Origin: Nyssa sinensis
Taxonomy: Eukaryota > Streptophyta > Magnoliopsida > Cornales > Nyssaceae
Direction of reading: 5' to 3'
DNA: 64,000 nucleotides
Assembly (NCBI GenBank): GCA_008638375.1
Contig: CM018035.1
Coordinates: forward strand, 29,359,307 to 29,423,306
Shown here piece by piece: positions 1 through 12,799 of the stretch; the first letter of the stretch is position 1, and each line of letters starts with the position of its first letter. The notes under the pieces are model-generated. The model did not search any database and was not told the origin of the DNA. It worked only from the letters and a program-made list of their open reading frames with translations. The position numbers and the translations under genes are program-made.

Positions 1-714
1 TTTGGACCCTCAGGTCATTGTTGTATATCTTGATGATTGGCTATCTGTTTATCTCTTTTCTTCTATATTCTTGTAGACTAACCCTGACCCATGGAAAAAC
101 TAGGAAATTACTTACTGAGCTAAGTTAGCTCACTCTTTACTTATGACCATTTTTCATGTGGCCTATGACAGATGATAAGTAATGAGATAGCTAGTGGAAC
201 TAGTAAAGCACAAATGATCTACACTAACGATATGAACTCCAATTCAAGTTGACTACGTACTTTGTAAGGTTAAGTTCACAATTTGTATTATAATATTACA
301 ACATTAGTGATGAGGTTAGCCTAGTATGTTAGATCACTCTGATTAAAATATACTTGGAGATATTCTGCTTGTTGACCATTGGAGATGAGTTTTGATTAGC
401 TGAATCGTATTGGTGTAACTTCTGCTTTAAGTAATTTAGTGATATAGAATGAATGCATTGGGGCATGTATATTGATACTCTAGAGATATTTGGTAACTAG
501 TTCTAAACGTGCTCTGATGTGCTTGGATGAGTTGCATTTCCAAATTAAAAATGTTTTAAATTTTGCTACTTTGACCCTACATTTGGAATGTAATTTATTG
601 TAAAGTTTAGAAGTTGCCTTTGGTTGGTCGCATTGTCAGTAGGGAAAACCAGCAAGGTGGCTAACTGGCATCACGTCCTCGGGATCAGCATAGGATGGGG
701 TTCGGGTCGAGACA
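1..714 (+). mobile_element. 3' part of a long gypsy-type LTR (5' end outside the window)
   Basis: The segment ends with the terminus shared by the long LTRs here: CTAACTGGCATCACGTCC, then GGGGTTCGGG and a final GACA at 711-714. It resembles 5857-6667, including a shared stretch around TTACTTACTGAGCTAAGTTA near 110, and the right edge of the window (63700-64000). No primer site follows 714, so this is a solo or truncated LTR. The terminal GAGACA departs from the usual GTGACA. Confidence 0.7.
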
Positions 715-2102
715 ATAAGTCTCTAAGAAAATATGATTCTCGAGATCCATTAGGTATGGGAAACATTCAACTAGATTTTTGCCAGATTTTTAGGCTTCTA
801 TTCAGAGCCCAATTGACTATAGTAAACGTCTGGAATTGGAAAACTTTATTACAAGAAGAATTGTATCACTTTATGTTAGCTTTCCAACTCAAGTTGTTTC
901 ATGCCAAATCGAGTTCGCATCTAAAAGATATGGTCAAAATATTGTACAATGGTCAAACCGCGTCTAAGTATGGCAGGCATTGCAGCTATTGCTCGCCTTC
1001 GGAATAGACTAAATGCTAATTTCCATTGCGAAGGATTCAATCCAGCCATAGGTTCCCCTACGGCTACCTTGCCACAGGCGCCAACACCGGTACAAGTTCC
1101 CCACCCCACTCTCGATCACGAACAGCAGGAAGAACTTCTATCCTGAGCTAGCCATCCATAGTTGTTAGCCCGGTAGAACCTTTAGGACCATATTTAAGCC
1201 TCTAAACGTTTGAATTAGAATTTTTTCATGAGAAACAACTTCGTAGAACTCTAAATTATATTTCCACTCCACAAATATCCACTCAATCTGGTATCGGAGT
1301 TGAAAGATATGATTTTTTTCCTTTAACTGGACAAAAATGATCTTAGATCCACTCCAAATTATTTTTCATGGCTCTAATGGGTCCAAATATCATCTTTTGG
1401 CACACAATTATCACTGGCCTGCAAAAGACTACAAATGCATCAATTACACTAAATTTAATATATTTTATTAACTACAAATATAAATTAAGGGGTAATATAG
1501 ATGATTATTAAGTGATTATCATACCCCCCCAACTTACACTTTTCTAGTCCTCGAGCAAAGTAAAATAAAACAAGCCAAAATGAAATAAATAAATAAAAAA
1601 TAAAAATAACTAACTACTCCGTTTTTGTAAGATGTTACGATTGTATTTAGCGTATGCAATAAGCCTTTAAACCCCTATGTCACACTAGTGGACAAGTTGT
1701 AGTCTCTTGAGGGTTTCTAGTGATGATACCCACAAACATCTTAGTGTAAAAAAATGCCAACCATGATTTTGAATTCAAGTAATATCTCACCAAATAGGCA
1801 ATTAAACTTGACTCAGATCAAAACTTTCATCTTATTAATAAAATTAAACAAATGAACACCACGTTTTCTTAGACAAAACTCGTGAAGTTCAATATACTTA
1901 TATTCAAATAGAAAATCATCACAAACTCCTTCAATGTAAAATGAATTTTCACACAAATTATGGGCCACAACTCAACTTTAATGTACATATTATTTGACTC
2001 AGACTCTCATATCTATTTGACTCAGATTCGTATATCCATTTGTCTCAGTATTCCGTATGTTTGATTCCGTACTATGATTGTTGATCTATTGGACTCAGAT
2101 TT
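715..2102. other. Unassigned non-coding stretch with a degenerate short repeat at its right end
   Basis: I recognise no gene. A short open frame at 949-1146 (+) starts MAGIAAIARLRNRLNANF and has a proline-rich tail. It matches no family I can name and could be a decayed gag start or chance. From about 1990 to 2102, imperfect units of roughly 29 bp appear (ATCTATTTGACTCAGATT and variants). They continue after the solo LTR at 5857, so this right end belongs to the LTR that ends at 6667. Confidence 0.4.
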
Positions 2103-5100
2103 TGTAACACCCCAAGCTTAGTCCCCGGCTAATTAATGTAATGAAGCTCTTTTTGGAAGCTAATGTAGTATTTTAGCTATTTAAATCCAATTTTTAACAC
2201 TAACGGAATTCGAATTAGCTAGCTACAGAAATTCCAAGGGATTAATAATCGACATTAAACCTTGGATATTGAAGCTAACCTAAATAGGAAGTGACTAGAA
2301 GAAACTGCGTCGAAAAAGGAACAACGGAAAAGAAAATAGCTGAAATGGAATTCTGCACCTGCCAAACGAGGCCTAAGCCAAAAATAAGGAAAAATAGCCA
2401 AAAGTGAGGCCAGGGGGAATTGAACCCTTGACCAAGTGGGGCAAGACTCTTGTTACCCAAAAAAATATCAAGTGGACTGCTACTATTTTTGTGTTTAAAT
2501 ATGCAACCAATTTGTACTTAAACCCCAATTAGCCAAGGCCACCTCCCAAATTGGCCAATGGCCATGCATGCAATCCCCCGCATCATTACCCCACATCACC
2601 CCTTTCACCTTAGATCAGCCACCAAACCCACTAAGTCTGATACACTCATATACACCCATGTATATGTATAGCTTATATGCAAGAGAAATGCCATATTATA
2701 TATATATATATATACATACATACACCTCACACTCTTGACTCTCTAGAAGATCAGTGCACTCTTTAGAACTGTATGTGAGTGTGTGCTCGTGAAGTTGGCT
2801 GAGAGAGTGAGTATTAGAGAGAGGAGAGAAAATGCATAGTGTGAGAGGGAAAGGTGACCACATTCAAGTGTGTGCATGCATGTGAGTGTCTTCAAGTATA
2901 CCTGAAGAAGTCTGGGCAAATTGAGGAATGTTTGGAAGGTCAAAGTCAAGCTATAGAGAGAGGAACTCACTGTTAGAGGTATAACCTCAAAATTGTTCAT
3001 TTTCTTATTTGGATTACTATGCTGTTTTTTAATGTTTTGAGCCCTATTAGTTGTATGCATGAGCTACTGTGACATTAAAGACTATTATAGAACTAATTAG
3101 GAAGGCCAATGGGGCTTGAAGAACCCTAAAACCGTAGGAACCGCCATGGACGACCTCAAAATTGTAGGTCTGAAACGACTTCCATAAAACTGATTTTTGA
3201 CATCCAAGACCTAAAATAGATCTTGTAGGCATCCCAAATTCACCTAGAAACGACCAAAAATCTCAAAGGAAGACCCTCAAATATGGAGTTGCAAGATTCG
3301 GCCATAAAACCCAGCCCTAGTTTTAGGTTCTTAAACCACAACTTTGGAATGGGGGTTGAACCTCCTTGTCATGAGGATCACTTTAAGCTAAACCACGCAC
3401 GTTTTGGTGGTGAATCGAGGATTTACCAGTCAGTTCTAGGATTGATTATTCCTCTATGAATCGAATGTTTGAGCTCCGATTTAAACACCAAATGAATGCC
3501 AAATCAGTCCTAGGGTTCCCAGAAACACCTTAGGGTTGAAAGCAGAGTGTAAAACATCTTGAAAAGCCACGAAATTGAGAAGAACCGAAACTGTAACTAG
3601 GGCAATAGTACACTGTGATGAAGAAGACGACAAGTCAACCGAGTCGACTCGTCCAATGCGTCCAGACCCACTGAATTGACTCAAACACGTGTCAAGCTAC
3701 GGGCAAGCCACATCCTTATTGAAACTGTGTCATTTTGAGGTTTTATTTAAACTGAAATTTGACCTGTTTGGTTACAGATGTAGGAAATTGGAATCAGGTT
3801 TAGAATAATCCTAAATGTAGATAAGAGGTGTATGAAGACTATGCTATTCCGGTTCTTGATGGTCAGGTGGACCGGCTGGTTCACCATACTGCTGGAGCGG
3901 TCTAAGGTTTACTAAGGTAAACCCAATGGTTTTAGTAAATTTCTTAAAAAAAGAAAACCGGAACTTTCTTAAATTAGATTTCTGACCCCAACAGTTTTAC
4001 AAATTTGTATTGTGGCCCACTTCTTGGAATTCTTATGTAAATACACCCCTGGAAAAATAATAAAATAATTATTTTATTAAATAAAAAAAAATTACTATTT
4101 TGCGCTTGGACATTAAATGGGTCAAACGAAGTCCAAATAAAATAAATAAATAGTGTATTTTTACTATTTCAGGCATTCTGGACTCAATGGTGGAGTTTGA
4201 TTTGGGAAATTAAGTCCCAAAAAATAAGACACGTAAATAGTAAATAACTGTACTACCCCTGATGATACCGAGGGCCAAATAAAAATAAAAGATAGTCCAT
4301 TTTGATTATGTCGGATGCTCCGAACTCAACGGTGGGGCCAGTACTAGCAAACGAAGTACCGAAAAATATGACACGTGAAATGACCAAAATACTCCTAAGG
4401 TACTCGAAGCCAAATGAAAAGCCGAGAGGGCCTAAATTAACTTTCTTCGGTGTTCCGGACCCAATGGTGAGGTCCATATTACGAAAACAAAACGAAAAAA
4501 TATGTGAAGTCATGGAAATGAACCTTATGGTTTAATGAAACTACTAGAAGAGTAATAAATTAAATGAGATTCATCCTAACACGTTAAATTATGTTTTAGG
4601 TAAAAACCCCACATAGACTGTCATGGATGAAAAGGATAAGAAACCAAAGGAATTCACAATCATGACCAAGGCACAAAGGGCAGCTGATAGGAAACAGCCG
4701 GAATTCATGAAAGACTTGCTATGGCAACAAAAAGTAATCGCTAGGAAGATAAGGATTGCTAAAACGACTAAGATCGTCTCCGTTAGACCCTTTATCTACA
4801 AAACTCCCATCGTTCCAATGGGACGACTAATGGAAGAGGCAGTCGCAAGAAGGCTGACTGAGAAAGCCCTAAAAGAGGAAGAAGAAAGGGAGAACACTAA
4901 ACACTGAGTGAAATGCTTCAAAGGTAATATCTACAAATAGGTCACTGTGAGTTAGTCCAATTCTAAACGAATGAAACCCGTCATAGAGTTAGGCTTACTC
5001 AGTCTAAGATCACAAGTTGACGGAATCTTTATAAATTGTTTTAGGCTTACTGAAAGAAAGAGGAAGGCACAGTCAGTACCATCAACCTCAAAGCTTAAAG

Positions 5101-5851
5101 GTGAGTAACTTTTAACACTGTCTAGATATTGTATTTTGATTCACTGTACCGTTTTGTATACTGTTTAAATGCAATTACTTAAATGCATGCCCTTTCGTAC
5201 TATATATCACTTATGACATGATTTTAGTCTTCTTTATATAATTGACTATACTCTTGATTGATGTGCTAGCATCCTGTACTGTTCTGCCCGTTTTGATCTG
5301 TTGTATTAAAAATGGATTTATTAAACCATTATTTCTGAAGTGATTAAACTAACCATGTGATTATAGGCAAGAACGGGTTTTGAAAACCTTGACAGGGAAC
5401 CTGTGTTACTCATTGGGCTTATTTAAGCTCACCCCATTATCCTAATATTTTTCAGGTGAAGGATCCAATGGCCAGGATTAGCGGGCCGTGAACCTAAGGG
5501 AAATATTTTGAAGAACCCCATGAACATATCCCATTTTTGTATATCACCTCATTTTTGGATGTTTTGTGTAACTAAACACACTATGGAGTTACTTTTGTAA
5601 TCAGATTAAGTAGGACTAACTATGGATGTACTTTGATGCTCTGCCAAGTAAATATGCATTCTCTTGTTAATTTTCGCTGCTTAACTCATGTACATTGAAT
5701 GCATTATGCTTGAAAGTTACCAGTGAATGGCCTATGGTTAGGATTACCATCGGTGCTTTAATCATTTCAAAGAAAAAAAAAAACCCGATGGGTGCCTAAC
5801 TGGCTAGTCGCATGTCTTAAATCCGCACAGGATGGGTTTGGGGATGTGACA
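2103..5851 (+). mobile_element. Solo LTR of family A (Tekay/Del-like), 3749 bp
   Basis: Starts TGTAACACCCCAAGC and ends GGGGATGTGACA. It is flanked by perfect 5-bp direct repeats GATTT (2098-2102 and 5852-5856), so the borders are exact. No primer site or coding region follows: this is a solo LTR left by LTR-LTR recombination. It is a diverged relative of the LTRs at 36299-40023 and 44781-48506, sharing the antisense tRNA-like module, the ~135-bp repeat array, the embedded three-exon gene and the terminal CCGATGGGTGCCTAACTGGC region. Confidence 0.9.
4623..5481 (+). pseudogene. LTR-embedded small gene, diverged copy with one frameshift
   Basis: Copy of the gene at 38825-39612. Exon 1 is 4623-4923, exon 2 is 5045-5100 (56 nt) and exon 3 is 5456-5481 (26 nt, TAG at 5479-5481). 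The introns begin GTAATATC and GTGAGTAACT and end TTTTAG and TTTTTCAG. Unspliced, exon 1 reads as 94 residues ending at TGA 4905-4907. Compared with the intact copies it lacks one base just before that stop, which breaks the phase into exon 2. In the 50-codon core that starts FTIMTKA, 36 residues match the copy at 38825; 20 of those 36 codons differ silently and most replacements are conservative (K/R, D/E, V/I, T/S). Function unknown. The protein is lysine/glutamate rich and probably helical. Splicing is inferred from motifs and conserved phase, not from transcripts. Confidence 0.6.
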
Positions 5852-5856
5852 GATTT

Positions 5857-6667
5857 TATATCTATTTGACTCAGATTTTCATATCTATTTGACCCAAATT
5901 CGTATATCCATTTGACTTAATTTGTATATGTTGATTCCATATCATTTGTTGACTTGATGATGTTACCTTTGGATGTGAAATACTTATTTGAGGCTTATCT
6001 TTTGTATTCGATTTGAATCCCTTTGATTTTGGTAGCTAAACATCATATGTTGATAAATTTGTGCTTGTTGACTTGCTTAGTCATTCTTATCATATTTGTG
6101 AACCCCTTATGAACTGTGTTATTCTGGCCTGATAGCCAATCCCTTTGAACTTAAAATTCTGTAATTATTCGCTTGTTATACACCTTGCGTAACCCATGGT
6201 AGAGTGAAGGATTTACTTACTAAGCTAAGTTAGCTGACCCTAGAATTATAACAATTTTTTAGGTAGCACAATATGGAAGGAAAAATAGTGATGGCGACTA
6301 ATTGAGCTAGTGATGTGCTTGTAGGTAATGTCGATGATGTATAGCTCCAAGACTTAGTTTGAATTAGTCCTATAAGGATGATACTAATATTAGGCATTGT
6401 GACTTAGTGATATTGAAAGATGTCATTAGATTTAAATTGTGATAAATAATGATGAAAATTGTACTTAGAGATAATCTTATTGATGATTTATTAAAGTTTG
6501 ATTTGGATATCAAATAATTTGCATATGTGTAGCTTGCATGCATAAAAGAAAATAGAAGAAAAATTTTTACTGTCTCGTGCAATTCATTTGATTTTGTACA
6601 GCCTGTCTGAGTGACAGTGTCGGTCACCGGCCTCTAATCCGCATAAGGTAGATTTCGGGTCGTGACA
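5857..6667 (+). mobile_element. 3' part of an LTR interrupted by the family A solo LTR
   Basis: Continues the sequence left of 2103, including the ~29-bp ATCTATTTGACTCAGATT repeats. It carries the TTACTTACTAAGCTAAGTTA stretch also found near 110 and ends TTTCGGGTCGTGACA at 6667. Directly after 6667 lies copia integrase sequence, so this LTR was inserted into the copia element. Its 5' border was not found. Confidence 0.65.
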
Positions 6668-7205
6668 ACCACAAACACTATCTTTCACAAATTTGGTTTT
6701 GGGTAAGCTTCTAACTCGTTCATGTCTAGACAAGTGGAATTCAAATCCATATTTGCATTACGTAATCCCCAAGGCCATAACTAACTATTTTTATTTATAG
6801 CCCCAAAGCATTGTATATTTTGTGATGCAATATCATCAGAATTAATGCAATAGATATTGGTATCCCTATATGCAACAAATAAAATATTTTCATGGTTGGA
6901 TGCATATTTATTTAGCCATTTGTTGGCTTAAAAACAACAACATAACCTTTATCACATAGTTGACTAATACTAAGCAAGTTATGTTTCAAGCCATCAACTA
7001 GAAACACTTTTTCAATAGATAAAGAAGAGTTTTTACCTATGCTTCCAATGTTTATGATATTAACTTTTGAGTTGTCTCCTAAACTCGCATATCTACCATC
7101 TTTTGAAGTGAGAGATATGAGCTTGACTTTGTCTTTGGTCATGTGCCTTGAGCATCCACTATTAAGGAACAATTTGTTCTTGCTTAAGGAAAACTTCAAG
7201 CACAC
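6668..7205 (-). pseudogene. Ty1/copia protease and pre-integrase domain remnant
   Basis: Read on the minus strand from 7205. The protease region has NSGCSRHMT, where copia proteases normally have DSGCSRHMT, so the catalytic Asp is replaced by Asn. It is followed by LVDGLKHNLLSISQLCDKGY, the conserved link to the pre-integrase domain. Below 6912 the frame continues with stops into a pre-integrase-like stretch with ASNHENILF and SQNIQCF. It is cut at 6667 by an LTR end. RT and the integrase core are absent. Non-functional. Confidence 0.8.
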
Positions 7206-7561
7206 CTACAAAAGCAACTTAAGTAACTCCTTTTGATACCTATACCTTTTTGGGTCCTTGTGGGTTAGTCTTAGGTAAGTAAGTTCCTTTTGGAACCCAA
7301 AACATTTTGCCTTTGTCTTTTATGCCTTTTCTAATTTTTTTTGAAGATTGTGCATAAATAGTTTCATTAGAACTAGAGGCTCTAACAAAGAAGTTCTAAT
7401 AAGACTTTTGTTTGGTGTGAGAATTATATCTCAAACCCACTTTATCAAAGACACATATTTGTTGTGAGATGATTTTATCTAAAATTTCACTACCCTTTGT
7501 AAATTTTCTTATAGTGAAATTTAGATCTTCCTCTTTTTTCTTAAGAGATGAGTTTTATTAC

Positions 7562-8760
7562 TTAAGATCCTTTCTTTTTTAAATATAAAGAATATTTTTC
7601 TTTCTTTAAAACTTGATTTTGATCATTTGAAATTTGAAGATAATTTGAAAGAGAGGAGATTTTTTTTAAGATCCTTTTTTTTAAAAAGAATTTTCTCAAG
7701 TTCCTCATGCAATTCCTTAAAGGCATTTTGTAGCTCTTTATAATAAGGAAATGGGTCAATGTTAGAGCTTACCTCATCTTCTTGAGCCTTGAGACAAAAG
7801 TTGGCCACTTCTTGGTCACTTGATTTTTCTTCTGATTCATCCTAAGTAGCTTTCATTGCCTTTTTTTTTTGGTTCTCCTTCATTCTCCTTTAAGTTAATA
7901 ACACAATGCCTTTATAAGTCCTCCCGGTTTGTAGTATTCATAGAAAGTTGGGTGCTCTTTCTTGCTTGATTCCCCTTTTTGTTGCTTCCGATTTTGTTGC
8001 TTCCTTCTTAGGTATCTTTTGAACTTTCTTATAATAAAGGCTGTATCCTCATCACTTCTTCGATCTTCTTCTTCTTCTTTACTTTTATGACATGAAGATT
8101 TGAGGGCAAGGTTCTTCCTTGGCTTGTTCTTCTTTTCATGACTTTGTATGGTAAGCTCACGAGTCATGAGAGATTCGAGAAGCTCATTAAAGCTTAGCTT
8201 GTTGAGATTCTTTGTTTCTTGGATGGCCGTTACCTTGGCTTTCCACGTTCTTGGTAGAGACCTAAGGATTTTTCTCATCATCTTAACATTAGTATAGCTC
8301 TTACCAAAAGCTTTCAAAGAGTTAATAATATTAGTAAAGTGAGTAAACATTTTGGTAATAAACTCACTAGCTTCTACTTTAAATAGTTCAGAATTATGAA
8401 TTAAGATACTAATTTTTGACTCTTTGACTTGATTGGCACCTTAGTATATAACGTCAAGTCTATCCCATATTTATTTTTACCAATTCGCAAGCAGAGATTT
8501 GATTAAACACATTTGCGTCTAAGGCACAATATAAATTGTTCATGGACTTAACGTTTATTTGAATGAGTTTGAGATCATTCTCATCCCATTCTTATTCTCC
8601 CTTAGCAACCATGGTAGTGCTAGTAGAACTTTCAACTTTCATAGGAATGTGAGGCCCATTTGTAATGACCTTTCATATTTCATAGTCTAAGGCTTGAAGA
8701 TAGATCTTCATTCTAGCCTTCTAATAGGTGTAGTTTTGGCCACTAAATAATGCAGGTCTA
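7562..8760 (-). pseudogene. Ty1/copia gag remnant (UBN2-type)
   Basis: The best stretch, 8350-7895, contains KMMRKILRSLPRTWKAKVTA and LSFNELLESLMTRELTIQ, typical of plant copia gag. The zinc knuckle position (FYEYYKPGG) has lost its cysteines. Upstream, 8750-8430 resembles the gag N-terminus (NYTY, KARMKIYLQALDYEI, PHIPMKVESS) with several stops. Downstream, 7808-7562 holds the charged spacer (MANFCLKAQEDEVSSNIDP). Orientation matches the primer site at 8849-8862. Decayed by stops and frameshifts. Confidence 0.8.
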
Positions 8761-8848
8761 TTTTTCGATTGTCTTTCGGTAAAGATAGTTTCTACAATAT
8801 TTGCTATATCTTTTCTGTTAGAGTGTTAACTCTATTTTATAAGATACG

Positions 8849-8862
8849 AGACTCTAATACCA
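8849..8862 (-). other. Primer-binding site of the copia element
   Basis: On the minus strand the sequence is TGGTATTAGAGTC, close to the Met-tRNA complement TGGTATCAGAGC. It sits between the LTR end (TTGCC...) and the gag remnant, as expected. Confidence 0.7.
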
Positions 8863-8864
8863 CT

Positions 8865-9970
8865 TGTTGCCTAGATGTTTACCTTAGATGGAGGATGAAT
8901 AGAGTATTTTAAAAATATTGACAACTTTTACAAACTATAAAATGTATGCTAGAAATGCACAAGTATGTAAAAGAGTATAGAGAGAAAGAGAGAGCAAACA
9001 CAATAACTTTTACGAGGTTCAAAAAATTTTCTACGTCCTCGACTCAAGCATCCCCACTTAAGTTTTTTCATTATCTTTATCTCCTTATCGGTGGAGGTTA
9101 AACCTTTACAACAAGAGCTCCTGACTCTTTTCTAGCAAAATATATCATTTTGCCTCACAAGAGTAGTCCATACCCGTAAATCTTACTACAATAAGAAGAT
9201 ACAAAGTTGGTTTACCATTAAGCACTCTCTTCAAGAGTAGATTAGTGAAATATATGTTCATTCTCTATAGATAAAGCATGTGTAAGTTTAGAGTATTTAA
9301 GATAAGTAGAACTTTTAGATGTAGGTTTTCAATGATCAAATCTAAAGTTAAGAATAGAGATGTAGAAGTGTAAGCTTATAAAGAGATGACAATAAATATT
9401 TTAGAGAACCTTTATTTATATCCCTCAAATGAATATAGACGTTGTATTTCAAAATAGAGTCGCCCTCCCCCCCTTCCTTTTTGTTTGTTCAATATTTGAA
9501 TTTCGAAGTGTTAGATCGACAAATTCAATCGATTGAATCATTAACCAAGATCTGGTCAACTGATTTGTCTAGAGAGTTTGAGATTCAATTATTCAAGAAC
9601 ATTCAGTCGACTGATTTTTAGAAGTAGTCAACTAATTCTGATATACACTGTTCTAGCCTTTAAAAGTTAATTGACTGAATCTTCTAAAAGGTCGACTGTG
9701 TTGGACAATATGTTTAGACTATTATCTTAACAATGTCACTCATTCAACTGGTTCTAAGAACTGATTGACTAGTTTGTTCAGTATCAAAATAAGTCATAAG
9801 AATCAGTCGACTAGTTCTTGAAATTGGTTGACTGGTATGTACATAAAATATCTTCTTACTTATTTTTCACAATATACTATTTGACTTGATCAAATAGCAA
9901 ATACTCTAATATTGTATAAAAATAAATAAAATTACTTAAGTTCGACTCATCATGATGAACTCAATTTAGA
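8865..9970 (-). mobile_element. Copia LTR (outer border approximate)
   Basis: Begins TGTTGCCTAGATG on the plus strand, two bases outside the primer site, so this is the 5' LTR of the minus-strand copia element. It includes the motif region around ACTTTTACGAGGTTC seen in several plant copia LTRs. I could not find the outer TG end or a target duplication, so the border near 9970 is a guess. Confidence 0.5.
9510..9840. repeat. Cluster of GTCGACT/GTCAACT motifs within the copia LTR
   Basis: At least seven short motifs of the type CAGTCGACTGATT or GGTTGACTGG occur here, several palindromic (CAGTCGACTG). They look like degenerate copies of a unit of about 30-50 bp. Confidence 0.5.
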
Positions 9971-11760
9971 ACTTATTCAATATTGACGGTAGATATAAAG
10001 AAATTAAGATTAAATAGAATTTAAAATTTATTAATTATAATCAAACTAGAGAATACTATTAGTGGGCTCAGGCTGACTATGTTACAACCTATTATAGAGA
10101 TAGCCGACATCGTGGGCTCCGATAAGTTTATAATAGAGGTGGAGGTGAGGTGACTAACCACTTTTATGAAACTGCGTGTGGTACGCAAATACTTTGTAGG
10201 CCCAGTGTGTCCCTTAGTATACTCTACAAAAAAAACATGTTTTGTCTTCGTACAAATTATTTAAAATATATATATATATATATATAAACGAAAAAAAAAA
10301 AGAAGAAAAGTTTGAATAAATCAGATGCTCCACTTGACTGAAAAGAGAAACTAAAAACTTTCTGAAGCATGCTACTCTTACTGCTTCAATAATTCAACTC
10401 CAATTATTGATATGGCCTACTTTCAAAATTATTAATGGTGTGATGGTTACATAATTTATTATTATTATTATTATTGAAATTAAAAGAATAAGTAATGGAA
10501 CAAAATATAATGAAAATTAAAAGCGAAGCAAGTTAATTAGTTGACTTGGAGGGTGGACGGTGGACCATATATTGAAAAAAGATAATTTCTGGGACTTCTA
10601 TACAAACATATAATTAATCCTCTTATAATTAATATATAAGAGAGATAGGAATTTTATTAATTATTAAATTTTTTTCATATTTTCATTAATTAAAAAGTGT
10701 TTCCTACTTTTGGTACCAAAAAAAAAAAGACTTTATATGTAATTTTTTTACGATAATATAGTTTTTCATATAAAATGTATGTAATATTCAATTTAAGGTA
10801 TAAAAAAACTCTTAATATTTTTTTGAACCAAAAAAGTTATGTCTCGTGCATGTTTACATCATAATTTTCTCTAGTTATAATATTTTTTCTTTAATTATAC
10901 CATAATTAATAAATGTAATTATCAAAATATGTCATATATATAAAAATACATATATAACTATTTTATCACTCTAATAATTAATATCATAGAATATTTTTTT
11001 GAAAAGAAATTTAATTATTAGATAATAAAATTATTAATTATCAACCATAAAACTAGTTCGTTCTTTCAAAAATTTATAAATTATTAGAAATTATTAATTT
11101 ATTAAATATTAATTATAAGAGAATTTACTGAATTAGAAATAAATTTAAGCACTATTTTAAATATTTTCTTGTTTAAATTCTCCTTTTTATTTCTAATTTT
11201 TAAACAATAAATATAAGTAGCAGTATTCTAGGTCCCTAGAAACTATGTAACTTTTGACTCTACATTAGTGGATAAAATGATAAGGCGACCTGTAAAGGAA
11301 GATATTATTTAGTTGGACGGTTAATTCATATTGTTATAAGATGCAGTGCAACTATCTCTTACAACTTATATTACTTTTGCAAAAATAATAGGAAAATTTT
11401 CTTTCTTAATTATTGGAAAGTAATAAACTTGTGAGGTAAGGACGCGCAAGAAATTTAAGTTAGAAGGAACAAAATTTTGTTTAATGTTTGATCATAAACT
11501 TAATAATTAAAGAAATGTAAAAAGTAAAAATTGATTAATTTGTTAAATTTTTTATAAGAAACAAAATTTATTGATACAAAATTTAGGCTATAAAGTTTTT
11601 AAAAAGTTTCATTGAGAAGTCAAAAAAAATTGGATTATTTGTTCGAAATTGACCTCACTAAAATTGGAAAACGAAAAAAGAGTGGTGTCAATTTTGTACT
11701 TTTAAAAAATAAGATAAATCCGTTGGAAAAAATTAGATTTTTTAGCATAATAATTAGCTA
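9971..11760. other. AT-rich DNA without recognisable genes
   Basis: Contains a TA run near 10267-10284, many TAATTA stretches and homopolymers, and no convincing open frame. The stretch 10060-10220 is less AT-rich (AGTGGGCTCAGGCTGAC) but unrecognised. Confidence 0.4.
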
Positions 11761-12720
11761 TCTTTGAGCTAAAATTAAAATGGGTTCCACACATTAATTT
11801 TAGTGGGTCCACATGGGAATGTGTTTTCTTTTATGAGGAGATTAAGATCATATATTGGGTTGCTCAAAACCATTAAAGAGTGAAGGAGAAATTGCATCCA
11901 AACATCACCACTTAGAAATAGTAACAAAAGCTTGAAGCTTGTAGAAAAACTTGTATCCTACATAGGATGGGTACAAGGCTTTTAAAGAATATATATATTT
12001 ACCTTGGAGGAGGGTTTGGGTCCCAAAAGGTACCCAAGTTTTGTGGAAGGGGGAGGATCTAGCACATGCTTGGTTCACCACACATGTACGCGCCGCCGCC
12101 GCCGCCCCGCACCGAATCGGGCTTGGACCGTCGTATATATATCTTTTTGAAGAAAATTAATTTAAATAATTTTTCATTAAGCGTTGTTGTTTTATTACTA
12201 TTAAAAACAAATCAAAATGTTGTCCTTTAGTTACCAGATTAATTAAAACTAAAAATGTCACCGTTTTACAAGTACGTTTTTTTGTTTTGGTTTAAATCAA
12301 AAACGACGTCGTTTTGCGATTACGTTGATTTGAATTTTGACTGAACAGTTGTTTTCTTCATGAATGCGACTATGTCTATTCAACAAACACAATTGAACCT
12401 TCATGACTGTACCAAACAGTCATGAAAAAGCCTATAAATACTCAGTCCTACACTACATTCATTCATTCATTCTAAAATTACTTTTCTCACTTTCTCTCTA
12501 CAAATCTCTTTTCTGCATAAGTCAAGTTCGAGTTGTTGCCATTGTTGTGTTCATTAGATTCTAAAGATTGAAGTTTTGCATCTTTAAAATTGAAATCCGT
12601 TCTATCTTAGGAGATGATTGCTCGTCACCTTGAGCATTGAGAAAGAGCAAATTCGTCTTAAGGAGATTGTGAATTTACAAGGTTCGGATTTTTTCTTTCT
12701 GTTCAAATTCAATTACAATG
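11761..12720 (+). promoter_or_regulatory. LTR-like or promoter-like region with TATA box
   Basis: Contains a CGCCGCC run near 12090-12105, the palindromic AAACGACGTCGTTTTG near 12299-12316, and CCTATAAATACTCAG near 12430 followed by a CATT repeat and pyrimidine-rich leader (CTTTCTCTCTACAAATC). TATA plus leader is typical of a plant LTR U3/R junction. I found no TG/CA ends or duplications, so a host promoter is possible. It ends close to the viral breakpoint at about 12800. Confidence 0.35.
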
Positions 12721-12799
12721 AGTTCATGTTGTTTATATTTCTATATATATGTATATATATTTATTTATTTATTCATTTATTCATTCTGTTTTAATTCTT

